NCBI GenBank assembly: GCA_003344405.1
Contig: NOWV01000038.1
Location: forward strand, 62,001-126,000
DNA: 64,000 bases
Origin: Trichoplax sp. H2
Lineage: Eukaryota > Placozoa > Uniplacotomia > Trichoplacea
Reading direction: 5' to 3'
This document shows positions 17,101 to 30,600 of this stretch, piece by piece. Below the pieces are notes generated by a model. It saw only the letters and a program-made list of their open reading frames with translations. It made no database searches and was not told where the DNA came from. How positions within the stretch are numbered: the first letter of the stretch is position 1; the number at the start of each line of letters is the position of its first letter. Both the position numbers and the translations under genes were made by a program.

Positions 17101-19174
17101 AAGATATCTTCTTACTGACCTAATTAGGTGTATATGCCTTAACTTTCCTGGCTAATCGATTTGGACGAATGAGGAAAGTGACATTATTGGAACAATTTAT
17201 CATGGCATACGGTGGAATTCGAGGGGCTATTTCTTTTTCTTTAAGTATTCTCATCAATGAAAAGGATGTACCGTTACGAAATATGTTTGTTACGACAACC
17301 ATAATTGTTGTTATATTTACAGTATTCCTTCAGGTAATAAATATCAGTTAAAAGTGTTTGTTACTACACTTGTAGCAGCGATAACTTTAATGATATTGTA
17401 TTCATGAACTCCATTATAACCTATAATTAATACGTCTATGTCACTTATTCAGGGAGGCACTATTAAGCCGCTTGTTAATTGGTTACACATCACCAAAAGT
17501 GAGAAGCATCGACAAACATTAAATGAAGCTACATTCGATTCCATGACTGGGCATATTATGGCCGGTATTGAAGAAATCGCGGGAACATTTGGATATAATG
17601 TCGTAAGGGAGAAAATGAATGAATGGGATAATAGATATTTTCGTAAATGGTTAATGAGAGAGCCACCGCAAGAGAAAGATCTCCGTATTTTACAAACGTT
17701 TAAAAAATTAAGCTATAAGGACGCTGAAAATTATCTAGTTACACATCAGTATGCTTTTTTACCAAAGAATTATTCTAATGCTAGCTTGGAAAGGGCTAAT
17801 ACTTACAGTTCTGACGTCCATAGATGTACAAACAGACAAAGCTCTTTTATTGGATCGATTGCTACAAATTCAATTGATGTTATTGTTCCGCCTGCTCCTT
17901 ATGAAAATAGTGCAATGCCGACTTCTCCCGTGCTAGCTAGGAATGCTCTGAAGAGTGAAATTAAATTCTCAGATGATATTGAGAAACAGCTTAGTAATCA
18001 TCATCTTGCACTATTAGTAGGTCGTTCAAACACCAAGAAAAGGAATTATCATGGAATCTCTAAATACATGCTTCCCGACGAGGAAGAAGACGAAAAACAT
18101 CATAAAGGAGCTCACTGGCGGCGTCGTTATCATCATCATCATAATAATAGTACAAAATCAAAATCAAGGACATCGTCCTTTACTCATGAATATGTTCGTC
18201 ATCATCAAATACAGCCAGTTTTACATCACCATCATCATTATCACACGTAAGTATAGTCTTTATAAGTTATTGATAGCTTACAGCAATTTCTGCCTATTGA
18301 TAAAATTCAATCTTCTGTTATGCTAATGTAGAGGAACGAAGGAATGCGTCGATGGTAAATTAGAAGATGCCGCCGAGAAAAACGTAAATCATAACAACGA
18401 TCATATGAATCACCATCATCATCACCATCATCATCGTCACCATAAGCATGGTAGTGCAAGCAGAATTCATGGTCATAGTCATGGTCATGGTCATGGTCAT
18501 CATCTAGTCGCTCGGACTTGTAGCTATTCATCTCGTTCAAATCTTGATATAGAATCGGATTGTAGTAAAAACGGAATCAATCCAAGTGACGGTTAGTAAC
18601 GTTATAATCTATACTACTTTCAAGCATTTATGTCATTTATTGTCTTTACAATTGGATTTATTTGTGCTATTAAATTTTTGTATTAGCATCGCTTAACAAC
18701 AAAGTAAATGACAATGAAGCCACGCACAGACCGAACAACGAATGTCATCGGGAAGATGAAGTTGATACTGGAATTATGTTTTCTGTCGCTGCTTCGAAAA
18801 ATACTTCAAATACACACGTAAATAAGGCAGATGATGCAAATATAGTAATAGATCAAAATAAAAGTACAAAAGACAATGGGCAATTGACCAATGATGAACA
18901 GACAATACGTTACAGAAAGGATAAACCAAAACGTGAAAGCTTTATAGCAATTAATCTTCCCTCTCTGGATCTTGAAGCAGAAGATGATACTGTCCCAATA
19001 TGTGACCCTAACAGAAAATTGGAATGCCGAAAGATTATTGAATCTGTGGCCAATTTTGAAGAACTAAGCCAAAATGACTCCAACTCTCCTGTAACAAAAA
19101 GCCAATCTAATCCTGATCTTACTCCTAGGAAAATATCAACCGCAAGAAGTTTGTCTACAGAGACGATGGTGTGA
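11147..19174 (+). CDS. SLC9A: Plasma-membrane Na+/H+ exchanger (SLC9/NHE family) with His-rich tail
   Basis: The product exchanges Na+ for H+ across the plasma membrane and sets cytosolic pH. Proposed exons: 11147-11372 (signal-like N-terminus, then [16 protein letters not shown]), 11649-11742 ([10 protein letters not shown]), 14612-14653 ([10 protein letters not shown]), 15019-15087, 15276-15357 ([18 protein letters not shown]), 15524-15551, 15682-15788 (LISAVDPVA), 15956-16031 (VFGESLVN), 16111-16280 ([11 protein letters not shown] plus a Ser/Thr-rich insert), about 16362-16508, 16638-16815 ([18 protein letters not shown]), 16924-17045, 17128-17333 ([11 protein letters not shown]), 17453-18246, 18332-18591 and 18687-19174. 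The length is about 1,030 residues. The catalytic ND/ESLVND region and the GGIRGAI motif are intact, and the juxtamembrane segment after IKPLVNWL resembles the CHP-binding region. Sequence is closest to the NHE1/NHE2 class. All junctions agree in phase except exon 9 to exon 10, which as read would introduce a stop. The tail is long, hydrophilic and rich in His. Confidence 0.93.
16130..16280 (+). other. Ser/Thr/Asn-rich insert coding segment in the exchanger
   Basis: Directly after [11 protein letters not shown] the exon encodes about 45 residues rich in Thr, Ser and Asn ([32 protein letters not shown]). Several N-x-S/T sequons are present. Vertebrate NHE1 has only a short connection here. The segment would form an extended loop between membrane segments. 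It lies next to the exon 9-10 frame conflict, so its 3' border is uncertain. Confidence 0.7.
18411..18503 (+). other. Histidine-rich cluster in the exchanger C-terminal tail
   Basis: Exon 15 encodes a run of eight His, then RHHKHG, and after a short linker the pattern [12 protein letters not shown]. Two further His clusters are encoded in exon 14 (near 18131-18142 and 18226-18244). Such HGH/HSH repeats are known from the cytosolic loops of zinc transporters (ZIP and ZnT families). They are not usual in Na+/H+ exchangers. Metal binding or pH sensing is an inference. Confidence 0.8.
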
Positions 19175-21616
19175 AGATATAATTACACGACGACTAATAG
19201 CATCATAATTTTATCGGCTAAGATAACGAGGATTTTATAAACCTTCATTCTCACAGTATAATTATTCTACTCCTAAAATTTATCCATTTCCGCGGTGAAA
19301 CATAGTAATGCGAGAAATAAAAGTTTAAAACGATTTATATAAATTCTTACATTTGACAGAAATCAATCAGAATATAATGTTCAAATAGCATAGGCAAATC
19401 ACTCGTTATTCACTCCTAATTTGTATTGTTGTTGTATCGACGACTGCATTGCACTGCTAATGGTTTTGGCAGTCATAAATTAAATATTTTGATGTTAATA
19501 TATTATACACTTTTATGCTTACCATTTCTGTGTTATTGGATCTCATTTGACCGATGATCATTATGATATTTGCTGAACTTGTCCATGGACTATTTATTCG
19601 TTTAACCAAATTTGGTAATACTCTTTCAGAAATTATCCATTTCACTGTCAATAAAAAAGCTTACTAGATAATATATTGTTATGACTGACTGGTGTTATTT
19701 TATTTTGTTCAGCGAATAAAATCATAAAAACTTCTTTAAACATAACAATATTGAAGTAAAACTCTAGCCTAGGTTATATTGCTAGCATTAGTAGTGCACA
19801 AGTAGAACAAATAGATAAAATAGATAAAACTTTAAAATTCAGTTGACCTCTCTCTATGTCCTCATAAAATAGGATACATCACATCAAGTTAGCATCTTCG
19901 GCAGCCTAAAAATGATTAGTATTGAAAATAATGATGATGACATTTTACCTTGTTGTTCGAGCGATGAATAAATGTTCGCTACTAAAATTACGAATCGCTT
20001 AAGAGCATTATTAATAAATTGTATGCATTGTAATAATGTCGATGCCTTTTTTTGAAATGATCCATAATCTGATCCAGGCTCTGTTCTAGAAATGTGCAAC
20101 TTGGGAACTTATTAAATATGCGCTCTTTCTGTTATGAAATCATTTCCTGACGATACAATAATTTTAGTATGTAGTAAGGTGCAAAAGTTGCTCTACTTAA
20201 GTATAATTTTAGTTTAAGATGCTAATATAAGAAGAATATCATAAATTCTTGTATTTATATAGTTTTATAACCTATTAGATGTAATCGTATGCTATTCAGG
20301 TTGCTGTACTATCACATAAGAACAAAAATAACTGGATGTATTTATTATACAGGAGCATAAAGTCGAGAATCATGGATATTAATTTCGCCCTTAAATGAAA
20401 TTGTAATCTATTTATTAATAGATTGTCAAATGTTAATGACACAATAAAGACCCTTTGTCAGCAATATAATTCATTAATTAATTATATATAGATACGTACA
20501 TTTATGCCCTATATGACGAAATGCTAAATTTACAAAAATATGGATGAAAATCCTGTTGAATATAAATTACAGTATGTGATTTCTCTAAAAGTGTGAAATC
20601 TGCAGTCGATAACTCACACTACGGCAAATTTAGCACACGCCCGAGTATAGCAAGGTGCAAAACATTCGAAGCAAATACCCGCATAATCTTCATGCTATAC
20701 AGAAATTTTAGCCAAATAAAGCATACCCTTACCGCTGTCAGTACATGTTAATACTGTAAATTGCTAGATAGAGCTTATAGAGTTGCTGATAAAAGCTTTT
20801 GAAATTTTATACATGATGAAATGCATTCTTCAGTCTTTAATTCATAACATTGCAATCTAAGTAGATCATAAAGCGCAAATGAATCATCACATTATCATAA
20901 CACCATATTATGATATCATTATTGGTAGCTCCCTTCAATTTGCCTTGGAAAAAAATTGCTTAAAGTTTTACCTTAACTCTAAATATTTCTCATCGATCAA
21001 CTTGAATTAGGCAGACTATATAACATGAAGAAATAAAAATAAACAAAACATCTACTCATCACTCCCTGTGGCGACTATTGGTCTTATTCAATTATAATTT
21101 TATTTCTACATCGACAAGTAGCCAACAGCGATACTACGTATTAGTAAAGGTATATAAAACAACCCAACTATTGGATACAACGATCGTTCTTGTCAATCTT
21201 TCATGGTATTATCCATATATTAATGGCATCAAAATTCTTCAATACTGACTCATTTACATGATTGTGATCCATTTGAATAACTTATTAATAACAATAACAA
21301 CTGTGTGAGGTTGAATTTTAATCCCTCCTAAACACCAAGTTGCAAGTATAGTCTTTCATTAAATATTCATTCTTTTCAAATTATGGAATTCAAAGATAGA
21401 AATAGTAGCAACGTGGGGCAATCAAGATGCTCCTGCCTACTGCCCGCTGTTGCTCTATCACGGAATAGACGTGTACAAGATATGCTGTCAATACAAAATA
21501 GTTGCATGTTATTTTTTGCAGAAGTTAACTTCAACGGTCATCATCTGAAATCAAGAAAACAAAATTACATGCTCTAATTTAAACTAACCGGCCATCAATT
21601 ACATTTATGCTACAAA
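19175..21616. other. Intergenic region between the exchanger and the hemicentin-like gene
   Basis: AT-rich DNA without a supportable gene. Short open frames (for example near 19457-19651 and 21383-21577) show no family motif. The exchanger 3' UTR and the promoter of the next gene must lie here. The next gene is on the same strand. Confidence 0.5.
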
Positions 21617-24600
21617 ATGATTTTGTTAGCCAGCATGGTTAGACTACTATTATTATTATTTGCAATATTACTCATGGTGATCCATGCAACTTCAACTACT
21701 ACCCAAAGGAATTATTTAGTGGTATTATTGACATCGGATGGTAGCTCTCACGATCTTCATTCCTTACCTACATCTTCTCCAGATTCTAGTCGACCATTTC
21801 GAGTTGCTTGGACAACCACTACTGGTAATTATATTAATAGTAATAGTACAAGCTAGATCAAAATATATTCTATTTTATGAAATGATATTGCTACGAAAAT
21901 TCTCTATCTAATTTGACTTTCAATACAATCAAATTATAATATTTTCGATCATTTCTACTCAATTAACTTAGCGATTGATTTTAAATCAAATATTTTTACC
22001 TCTAGAGTATTCCCTTTCACATCTGTCTCTTTACTCCATTTATTTGATAGTTGAATCCGTACTATATATGTTAATATGACGATATTTCAATCGCAAAATA
22101 GCATTTAGCCAAGGTTAAATTGATATCGTGAATAAATCGCGACGATAATAAATTTTAATAGCGTCTTTTTTCACCATATTATTTCTGAGTTCTTTACTAT
22201 CTCTCAAACTTTATGTCTAGATGTTAGAAACAATTACTCTATCTAATTCGAATTTAATCTAATGAAATTCTTATCATTTTTTGTCATTAGTATTTTCCCG
22301 AAAGAATATGTAGTATTACCAGTAAGTTTAATCTCGATAAATCAAGATCTTCATGCTGAGAAAGAATAATTTCGAAATCAGATTAGGAATGTTACCATAT
22401 TCAGAGAGTCTTCGTTAATTTAATTGCCTATTGAATACAGAATTTTTCATATTTGTAGAAATTGAGTTATCATCAGAGACTAAATTAAAAGTCACGATTG
22501 TGGTTTCAGAAACTTTCGTCAACGATGCAACTTTGATATTATTTTTTGTTGTCTATCAGTTGTACTAGTTTCTTATACTGCAACGTAAATAATTGACCAT
22601 CTTAGACTCTACACTTCTTTATACTTGCTTCGTTACTTATAGATTAATCATAAATTAAACTAAAATTTCAACTATACTAAACTTACTCTTCATGATCGAA
22701 TCAGAATGCTTCAGATGGAGGAGTCCCATACCTCCTTAAAATTAGTAGTTTTTCTTTTAGATTCAAAAGATGTATTTGTTACTTGATGATTTGAAAAGGA
22801 ATTATATTTAACGATAAGTAGGAATCAGATTTAAGGAGTTAATCTAGATATTACTGAGCTAGTATGATAGACTATTGCCTCTACAAATAGCTCCCTCCAA
22901 TCTCTATAATAAATTTATCAATTCAATTTGTATCTCAATTATCTTATAACTATTGATTGGCAGGATTTAATGGCAAAACATAGACGAAGATGTTGATAAA
23001 CTAATCAATCCGCTAGACAGCTTTACTTATAATTGTTAGTTTCCTTGCGAATCTACAAATTTATTTGTCAGTCTAGCTTATGCCTTGGTTATTATTCTGT
23101 TTATTAGCGTATAAAATTTAGATATGAAGGACAAGTTAGTAAGGCATTTAAGAATACATACTGTAGGCATTTCATTTTTAACTATAAGTCTCCGTACAAA
23201 TTTCGCAAAATTTATTTGCCGATTCAGTTTATGGTTTAGATACTATTTCATCAATTGATAAAATTTAGATGAGAATTCATGTGTTCAACTACTACACAAC
23301 TTGTCAATACATCTTGTGCTTATTAATGGATAAGATTAAAATGAGAATACCTAGCATAGATTTTGACAAACCATCGTTCCTCCAGATTTTTTTCTTAATC
23401 AGTAATTTCTTGGTAACTCTATACAGTACAGCATATTTATAAATTCAACTTGTAAATCAATAATTGTGTCAATCAGTTGATAGGATTTCAATCTGAAGAT
23501 ATTTAATGTAAATATTAGCATTTAGGACTTTGACTATTAGAAATAATAGATCTTACTGCTTCTTTTGTATGGATAGGTCTATCATCTATAAAGTATATTG
23601 ATCAATCTACCTTCGATGGAGTGGCAAACCAACTATTTGCTCCGACACCAAATCAAACCAAGTCATTTCCGTGCTTGAATGTAACTACAGTCTTGGCTAC
23701 ATTAACTCAAGTTTGGACGAATAATACTATAGATTCCAGTCTATTCATACTAATTGATAGAAGATTATCATTTTGCATCAGCAATAATTCATTAAATAAC
23801 CAATGGCAATCCCCACAACAAGAAGAGTTAATGGATGACATAATGCTCCATTTTAAATCATCATTTAATCTCATAACTTCACCAGATATAACTATTCCAA
23901 CATCGATTCGTCGATTATCAACATCAACAGGTGGCTACCACTATCGTATTCAGCCAAACATTGCCACTAAAGTTAGCCAAATTATCGTCGTTCATCATCA
24001 GACTCCTTACAAGTGGTTTGAACATAAATTTAATGATGCATCTACCATTACCCTGAATTTATATAATAAAGTTATTAAAAATGTTGTTATGATCTCAAAT
24101 AATCGCATATTCGCTAGTCCCTCACCAACTAGAAGTATTGAAATAACATCGCGACAATTTATGTATACTTTTGACAATCCGTCGACTCCGGTAATCAGCT
24201 TTTTAGTACTAAATATTGATGGCATAAAGCCCAATGTTTACGCAGCGGTTGATCAACCTGCTATCCGCAACTTAAAATTCTATCCTTATATCAAATCAAC
24301 TAGAAAATCACCATTGTTACTGCACAATCCAATTGATGGTAAGTTAGAGTTAGTTTGTTAAGAATAGAATATCAGGATTATGGGATTTCAGAAAGCTCCT
24401 TTAAATGTTATCATATAAAAAATTAGTATTTTGTAATATGATCAATAATTCAGTAGTATGCATTTATATTATAGATAATTAAAAATAGAAATTGCTACAC
24501 CTTTAGCTGCAACTGTCACTTAGACTTGCATCTATGCGTACTAAGGATAATTCTACAGTAGAATATCTTTCAGGACAGATCAGTAATTATGATACACTTC

Positions 24601-27600
24601 TCATTTCATATTTTGTAAGGTATATAACGTTACAATTGTTTCTGGATTAAGTACAGAATTTTAAAACTACCACGCAAACGGATATATGTTTAATTTATAT
24701 AACCCAAGATGTCAATAGGTGTCAGTTTTATTTCATTTAATGTTTTTATTTGTTCCTGTATGATCTATTGCATGTTTATACTTGTGCATTAACAATTGCA
24801 TAATAATTTACTTGCGAGTTACAGTATTCGTTCCTGTCCATCTGATATGACGTCCTTAATTGTTATTATAAGCTTGCGTTTAATAGCAGATTAAAATCGA
24901 AATAATTCAGACACTCATACGTGAATTCTTACTTCTAAGTTTCACAATGAGTACGTTAGCTATATGCATATATTTATTTTTTATTTATTGCATTGTATCA
25001 CATATTGATATTATAAGCGCTAATTACTATATTTACGTTAAAAGTTGCAAAATCTATACGCAATCTTTAGATAATTATTTACTAAATTACAATTGCAATA
25101 GTTGATACCAGTAATAGATTTGTAATCTCTTTAAATAATCATCAAATTAAGATAACATATAGATAAATTCTATTTCAATTATAAGAAATTTACCTATTTC
25201 TACACCTAGGTCTACCAAACTACATCCAATTCACAGCTCCACTTCAACTTCAATTTAAAACGTTAGATCTCGTTGATTTCGTTAATAAACGGGTGCTAGT
25301 TCATATTCCATCTAGTAAAGTAACCAAAGAAGATCAGAATCAAGAAGTGAACTACAAAGCTGGGCCAGTTTTAATACCAAATCAATATTTTACTATTAAG
25401 CTACGAGCCACTAACGCCCTGGGCTCAATCTATATGCCGACGAATAAGCGTAAGTATTGTACAGGAATACACATTAATAATTTTCTCTTGAGGTAATCTG
25501 GCATTTACTTCAAGTATGTTAGCTCAACGCCACAAATATAGAAGCAAACTACCTGTTACAATATTTTAACAATTCTATAAATCTCCAAGCTAGCTAACAA
25601 GTTCAAAGCTGGTAAACTAAAATTACTAGGCACCCTTAAATAGAAATATTTATTATTTCAGATCTACTTTACTTTCGTATTATTCTCATACCTTATTGTT
25701 AGCTACATTTAGCGTCAGTATTTCAAAATACTAGTCGATAAAAACAAAAATCTAGCAATACTTCAGAAAAACTTACTCTTCTAGACAGCTAGAAGATTAA
25801 AAGCTAATAAACTAATGTTGTTAGACAATCTCATATACAATAGCTCCTGATATTTTCTAAATATTTACTTTATTTCTATTTCATTATCGACGCGTTAAGA
25901 TTAAAATATATTAGTTGATAACCCAATTTAATACATAGTGCAGTCCAGTAGATAGAGAATTCGTACAATATTGCAATTCTTAATTTAAGCAATATTACGA
26001 CGTAATGTACAGCAGTAGCGCTTCATATCTTACGATGCTATGCATATATAAGGCAAATTCAAATGACATATATAACTCCCTTTAGATAGCTGCATGATGA
26101 TCTAGAAACATATCGCGCTCTATCTGATGCTGAATAACATCAAATTAAAATATAAAGTGTCGCTTATCTCTCTTACAGCAATTCAAAATCGTCTTATAGT
26201 CACGCAACAAAACCGATCAGCATATATTCCGTGCAATCCCAGCATGTTTGCTAGATTGCGTTTCCCCAAAATACAATTTCAGAAACAATGGTTAAGTAAC
26301 GTCAAAGATGGCTTAGTTACTCCAGAATCGAGTAGAAATAAAGATCTTTTATATTTTAAGCAAGTTAATAGCTTGAATGAAGGAATTTATACTTGCACCA
26401 TCTCCAATCGAAACGATACCATTGAATATCATCCATACTACCTTATTGCGGCGGGTAATGTTATGATATAAATAAGTATTCTTATGCTAGGGCTGTATTA
26501 TCACTAAGTATACATATCAGAGTTGAACATTAATTAAGACTAGATTTTCCTTCATATTATTTACAGATAAATTCACTAGAAATCGAAGAACAGTCGAAAA
26601 AGGAGAGTATGTCGAAATTCGTTGCTCATCAAAGCAAGGCTTTGCCATTTTACTCCATAATAATAAAATTATTTGGACCAAGTCGAGTATAAGCCATCAA
26701 GGCATTATAGGCCGTAACTTAACTATTGGAATTCAAATCACCGAGAGTTCTAATGATATTTATACTTGTCGAACCATAAAACAGCAAAGCTTTGAGGAAG
26801 ATACCACGCGTATTTTGTCAACAGGTAAGGATCTATCATCGAGATTTAAATTTAACTTTATTCCGCGTTTGAATAAGTATTAACTCGTATAGCCAGGATG
26901 GAAATAAATGATCAAATAAGGATTTCCTAGTCTATTATTGTATATCGTCGAATATAAATTGAAAATTGTTACTATTACGTCAATTTAGCCAGACATGTTT
27001 CTTGCCAGTCCTTTGTTGAGATTCAATTCCAACCCATGTTCCTTATTTACCTTAACGGATCGTGATTATCCCTCATTTCAGCTGACTTTTTAATTTTTAT
27101 TTTTGATTCTGTAGTGTAATAGATTTTTATTTCTTAAGTTTATACTTATCAATAGTGATTATTAATTATCAGCCAACCTAGTCAATATTTTATTTCATCT
27201 CTTAATTTCGTCTTTTCAAATCGATTTAATAGAAACTAATGCTTGTTTTACGGGTATTACGACTATCGGCCAATCTAGCCAATATTTCATTCATCGATTT
27301 CGTCCGTAGGATGCGATTCAATCGAAACTTACGCTTATTCTGTTGCGATTATCTACCAACCTAGTCAATATATCATTTCATTTCTTGATTTCGTCCATTA
27401 GACGCGATTTAATCGAAATTTATGCCTATTCTATTACGATTGTTGGAGCTAAGATCTAATTTCGATTCCAATTTTTTTATTAATCTTGAGTTTAATCGAT
27501 GTTATATTCATTAAATTCACGATTGCTCTACTGCAGTTACTGCCAGCGTTATGTTTTAGCAATGAGTTCACTCCATGAGTAAGATTTGCAACTCATATTT

Positions 27601-30600
27601 ATTGTTAATGATTGTTATTTATGGCTACATCAGGTTACACCTCGATACGACCACAATTTATACTTCGCACTACAATTAGTAAATTATCAGTTCGCCTTTT
27701 ACAATGTAATCACCTACAGTATTACAAGTACTACCATTCAATTATCATATAAGTACATATATAGTGTTTAATTCTATTAACGTATTTATGCGCGACATAT
27801 ATCGTAGCTAATCTATAACTATCCATATATATTGCATAGTGAATCTAACGGATTGTATAACAGCCAGTCTTAATCAACTTCCAATTTAAAATTTTTTCCC
27901 AACGAATAGGTACTCTTACGCCGCGAATTAACGCCTATCCTGATATGATCACTGCCTATTTTGGTGAAGATACATTTCTATTTTGTAATTCAACACTACC
28001 AGTTCGAGTTTGGCGTATTTATGTCGATGGCCAATTTCTTAAAGTAACCAAGACAGCTGATGTTATGCTGCTCATTTCAGCAGCTCAGTTAGCTAATTTA
28101 ACCCATTATACTTGTGAAGCGGAATATCCTTCAGGAAATATATTAAGGCTAGACGTTCCTTTGGTTATTTTAGGTCAGTGTGAAAGTAAATCCATTATAG
28201 AAATGCTGCCAAAATTGTCAGATGAAAAAAGATTTTAATAGATCAAAACCTGAATAACTAAGATAAATTTACTATTGCTAATAAATAATGTTACTTTCTA
28301 TTAGTAGTCATCTTAACAATTTCCGTATATTATCTATACTAACAATTAAATTCCGAATACTATTACAGATGGCGAATGGACTTTATGGTCACCTTGGTCG
28401 AGTTGTAGTAAAACTTGTGGGCAAAGCTTTAAAAAACGTCGCCGACATTGTCTCTTATCTAACGGTTTACTCTCGAATGAACTGTCAACTAAAAAACCTT
28501 GCAAAGGCGACGATATCTCCACCGAAGTTTGTACTTATCGTGGATGTGATCCTAGCAGTAAGAATCTTTTCTTATATCTAGTACACATATAATTATTAAA
28601 TTAATATTTACACCATGTTTTCCTGACTTATAAAGAATGCTTTTACGATCGAAATTATCGTATGACATTTTAGATTTGCGTCTATTTTTTCTTAATTTTT
28701 CTTACTAATTCTAATACAAATGGAAGTGAACAGCTCTTTTGAGCTAGAAATTGTTATGCTACATAACATGTAAATATTTCATTTACTTTGCATAATCGAT
28801 TTTAACCACACAATCATCACTGATAATTAAAAGGCAGAACAGGTTTAGCTAATATAATGATCATGAAGCTTACATAAAGATATCTTATTTCCTAGCCATA
28901 TTCATTTAAATCCACTCTTCGATATTTATGTTAAGATTTCGTAATTTTATTTTGAATTTTCTTCTTCTATTAAATTTATTTTAACTGTATTGATGATGTC
29001 TACGACTGTTCATAGTTCAATTTCAAGTGAAATCGATTCCTATTTAGTGAATTCTACCTACAATTTTATGACTGGAAGCTTTCTTTCAAATGTTATCCAA
29101 CCTTTTAAAATTATTTTACTGTTTTTCTATCTAGATCAACAGCCCGTTCCATCATCGGTTATAACAGGAAACATCGAAGCCATTGTTGACAAAAAGCGTA
29201 GCAATATCTCAGTTAATATTGTTGCTGTAGAAAAGGAAGATTTTACGTTATTTACTATTGTAACAAGCAAAGTGCCTTTACAATTCCTCAAGCATTTTTT
29301 GGTTATTCTACCTTCGCTGTCTAGCGTTAATTGGGTTTATGGTAAAAGTTTAAATAGTGCAGTTAGCAGACAAGAATTCAAAGGCAGAAAATTTCGTCGA
29401 AAGGTAAATAAATATGATTGGATAAGAAATATTTAATAGCGTTTTGATGAATATAAAATTATATCCATAAATGTTAGTGTTAGAAATTATCTGAAAAGTA
29501 TATTCATCATATTTAGAGAAAGTGCTTATTCAAAGGCTAAATAATTCTAGGCTTAGCTTTATATTCCTCAGTTTCCGTTTCATAATGATACCAAGACTGC
29601 TTAGAAATAGATCAATAAGCTAAATCTCTGTTTTTTATTCCAATTCATCAAGATGTCTATTTATTATAAAGATGGTTTTTTTACTTCGACTGTGATCAAT
29701 ATTGCTGGCTCACCTATGGTATTCGAAGCCAGTCTTGATGGTTTTATTAATAATGATCAAAGTTATGATCTAGTACGAGCTCGAAGAGTTCGCGAATGTT
29801 TCATCCGCTCAAATCTTAAAACATTATCTTGGTATTTAGCAGACAATTGCTCTGATCGTAAGTATATAGGCTTATCAGGATAGCTATAGCCATAGATATA
29901 AGGGATCATAATACGGCATCAGATTGCACTATATTAATATTGATTATTGCAGTAAGCAGTAAGATATGAATATTGCGTAAAAATATTGTTACAAGACCGT
30001 TACCAACTAACCTATTCATATAAGTTAATTAATCGAATCGAAATTAGACCGGTGGCTGTAAACTTTAAGTTAACCTAGTAATTATGATTCACGACTTTTG
30101 CTCAAGAATGTTCCATGCAAAGTTATTTTTAAGCAAAGAAGTCAGCATGAAGCATGTTAGATAGGATAGTGATCTGGTAATAATAGTGGATGAAATTAAA
30201 AAAAATCATGAAGATGATTCTATGAAATGAAGTAAACAAAGTATTAGATCCGCCGAGTAGAGTAGCGCTACCCGATATCTAGCATCAATAATAATAACCT
30301 TATAAGCGTCGATAACATAATTGGTTAGCATGAAAATTATTTTACAAATCAAGCATACGTCTCTCTCGTGGGATAGTTCTAGTTTATATCGTAAATAATA
30401 GCCCATGACTTTTGAGTAAAGAGAGTTATACCTAATATGAAATCGTTTTACGAATGACGATAACATTAGAAATACTGGATATGATACCCGTCATGTAAGT
30501 AGTAACTAAGTTCCACTAAGCATGAAGGATTGATTCTTATACAGGATATGTCGTTCACAAAAGATGACGGTGTTAAAAGTGATAGATGGGAGGCCCGGTG

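Noticed and set aside
18307-18540. A minus-strand Asp-rich frame opposite the His-rich exon
   Set aside because: It is the antisense shadow of CAT/CAC codons. The plus-strand exon is supported by splice phase.
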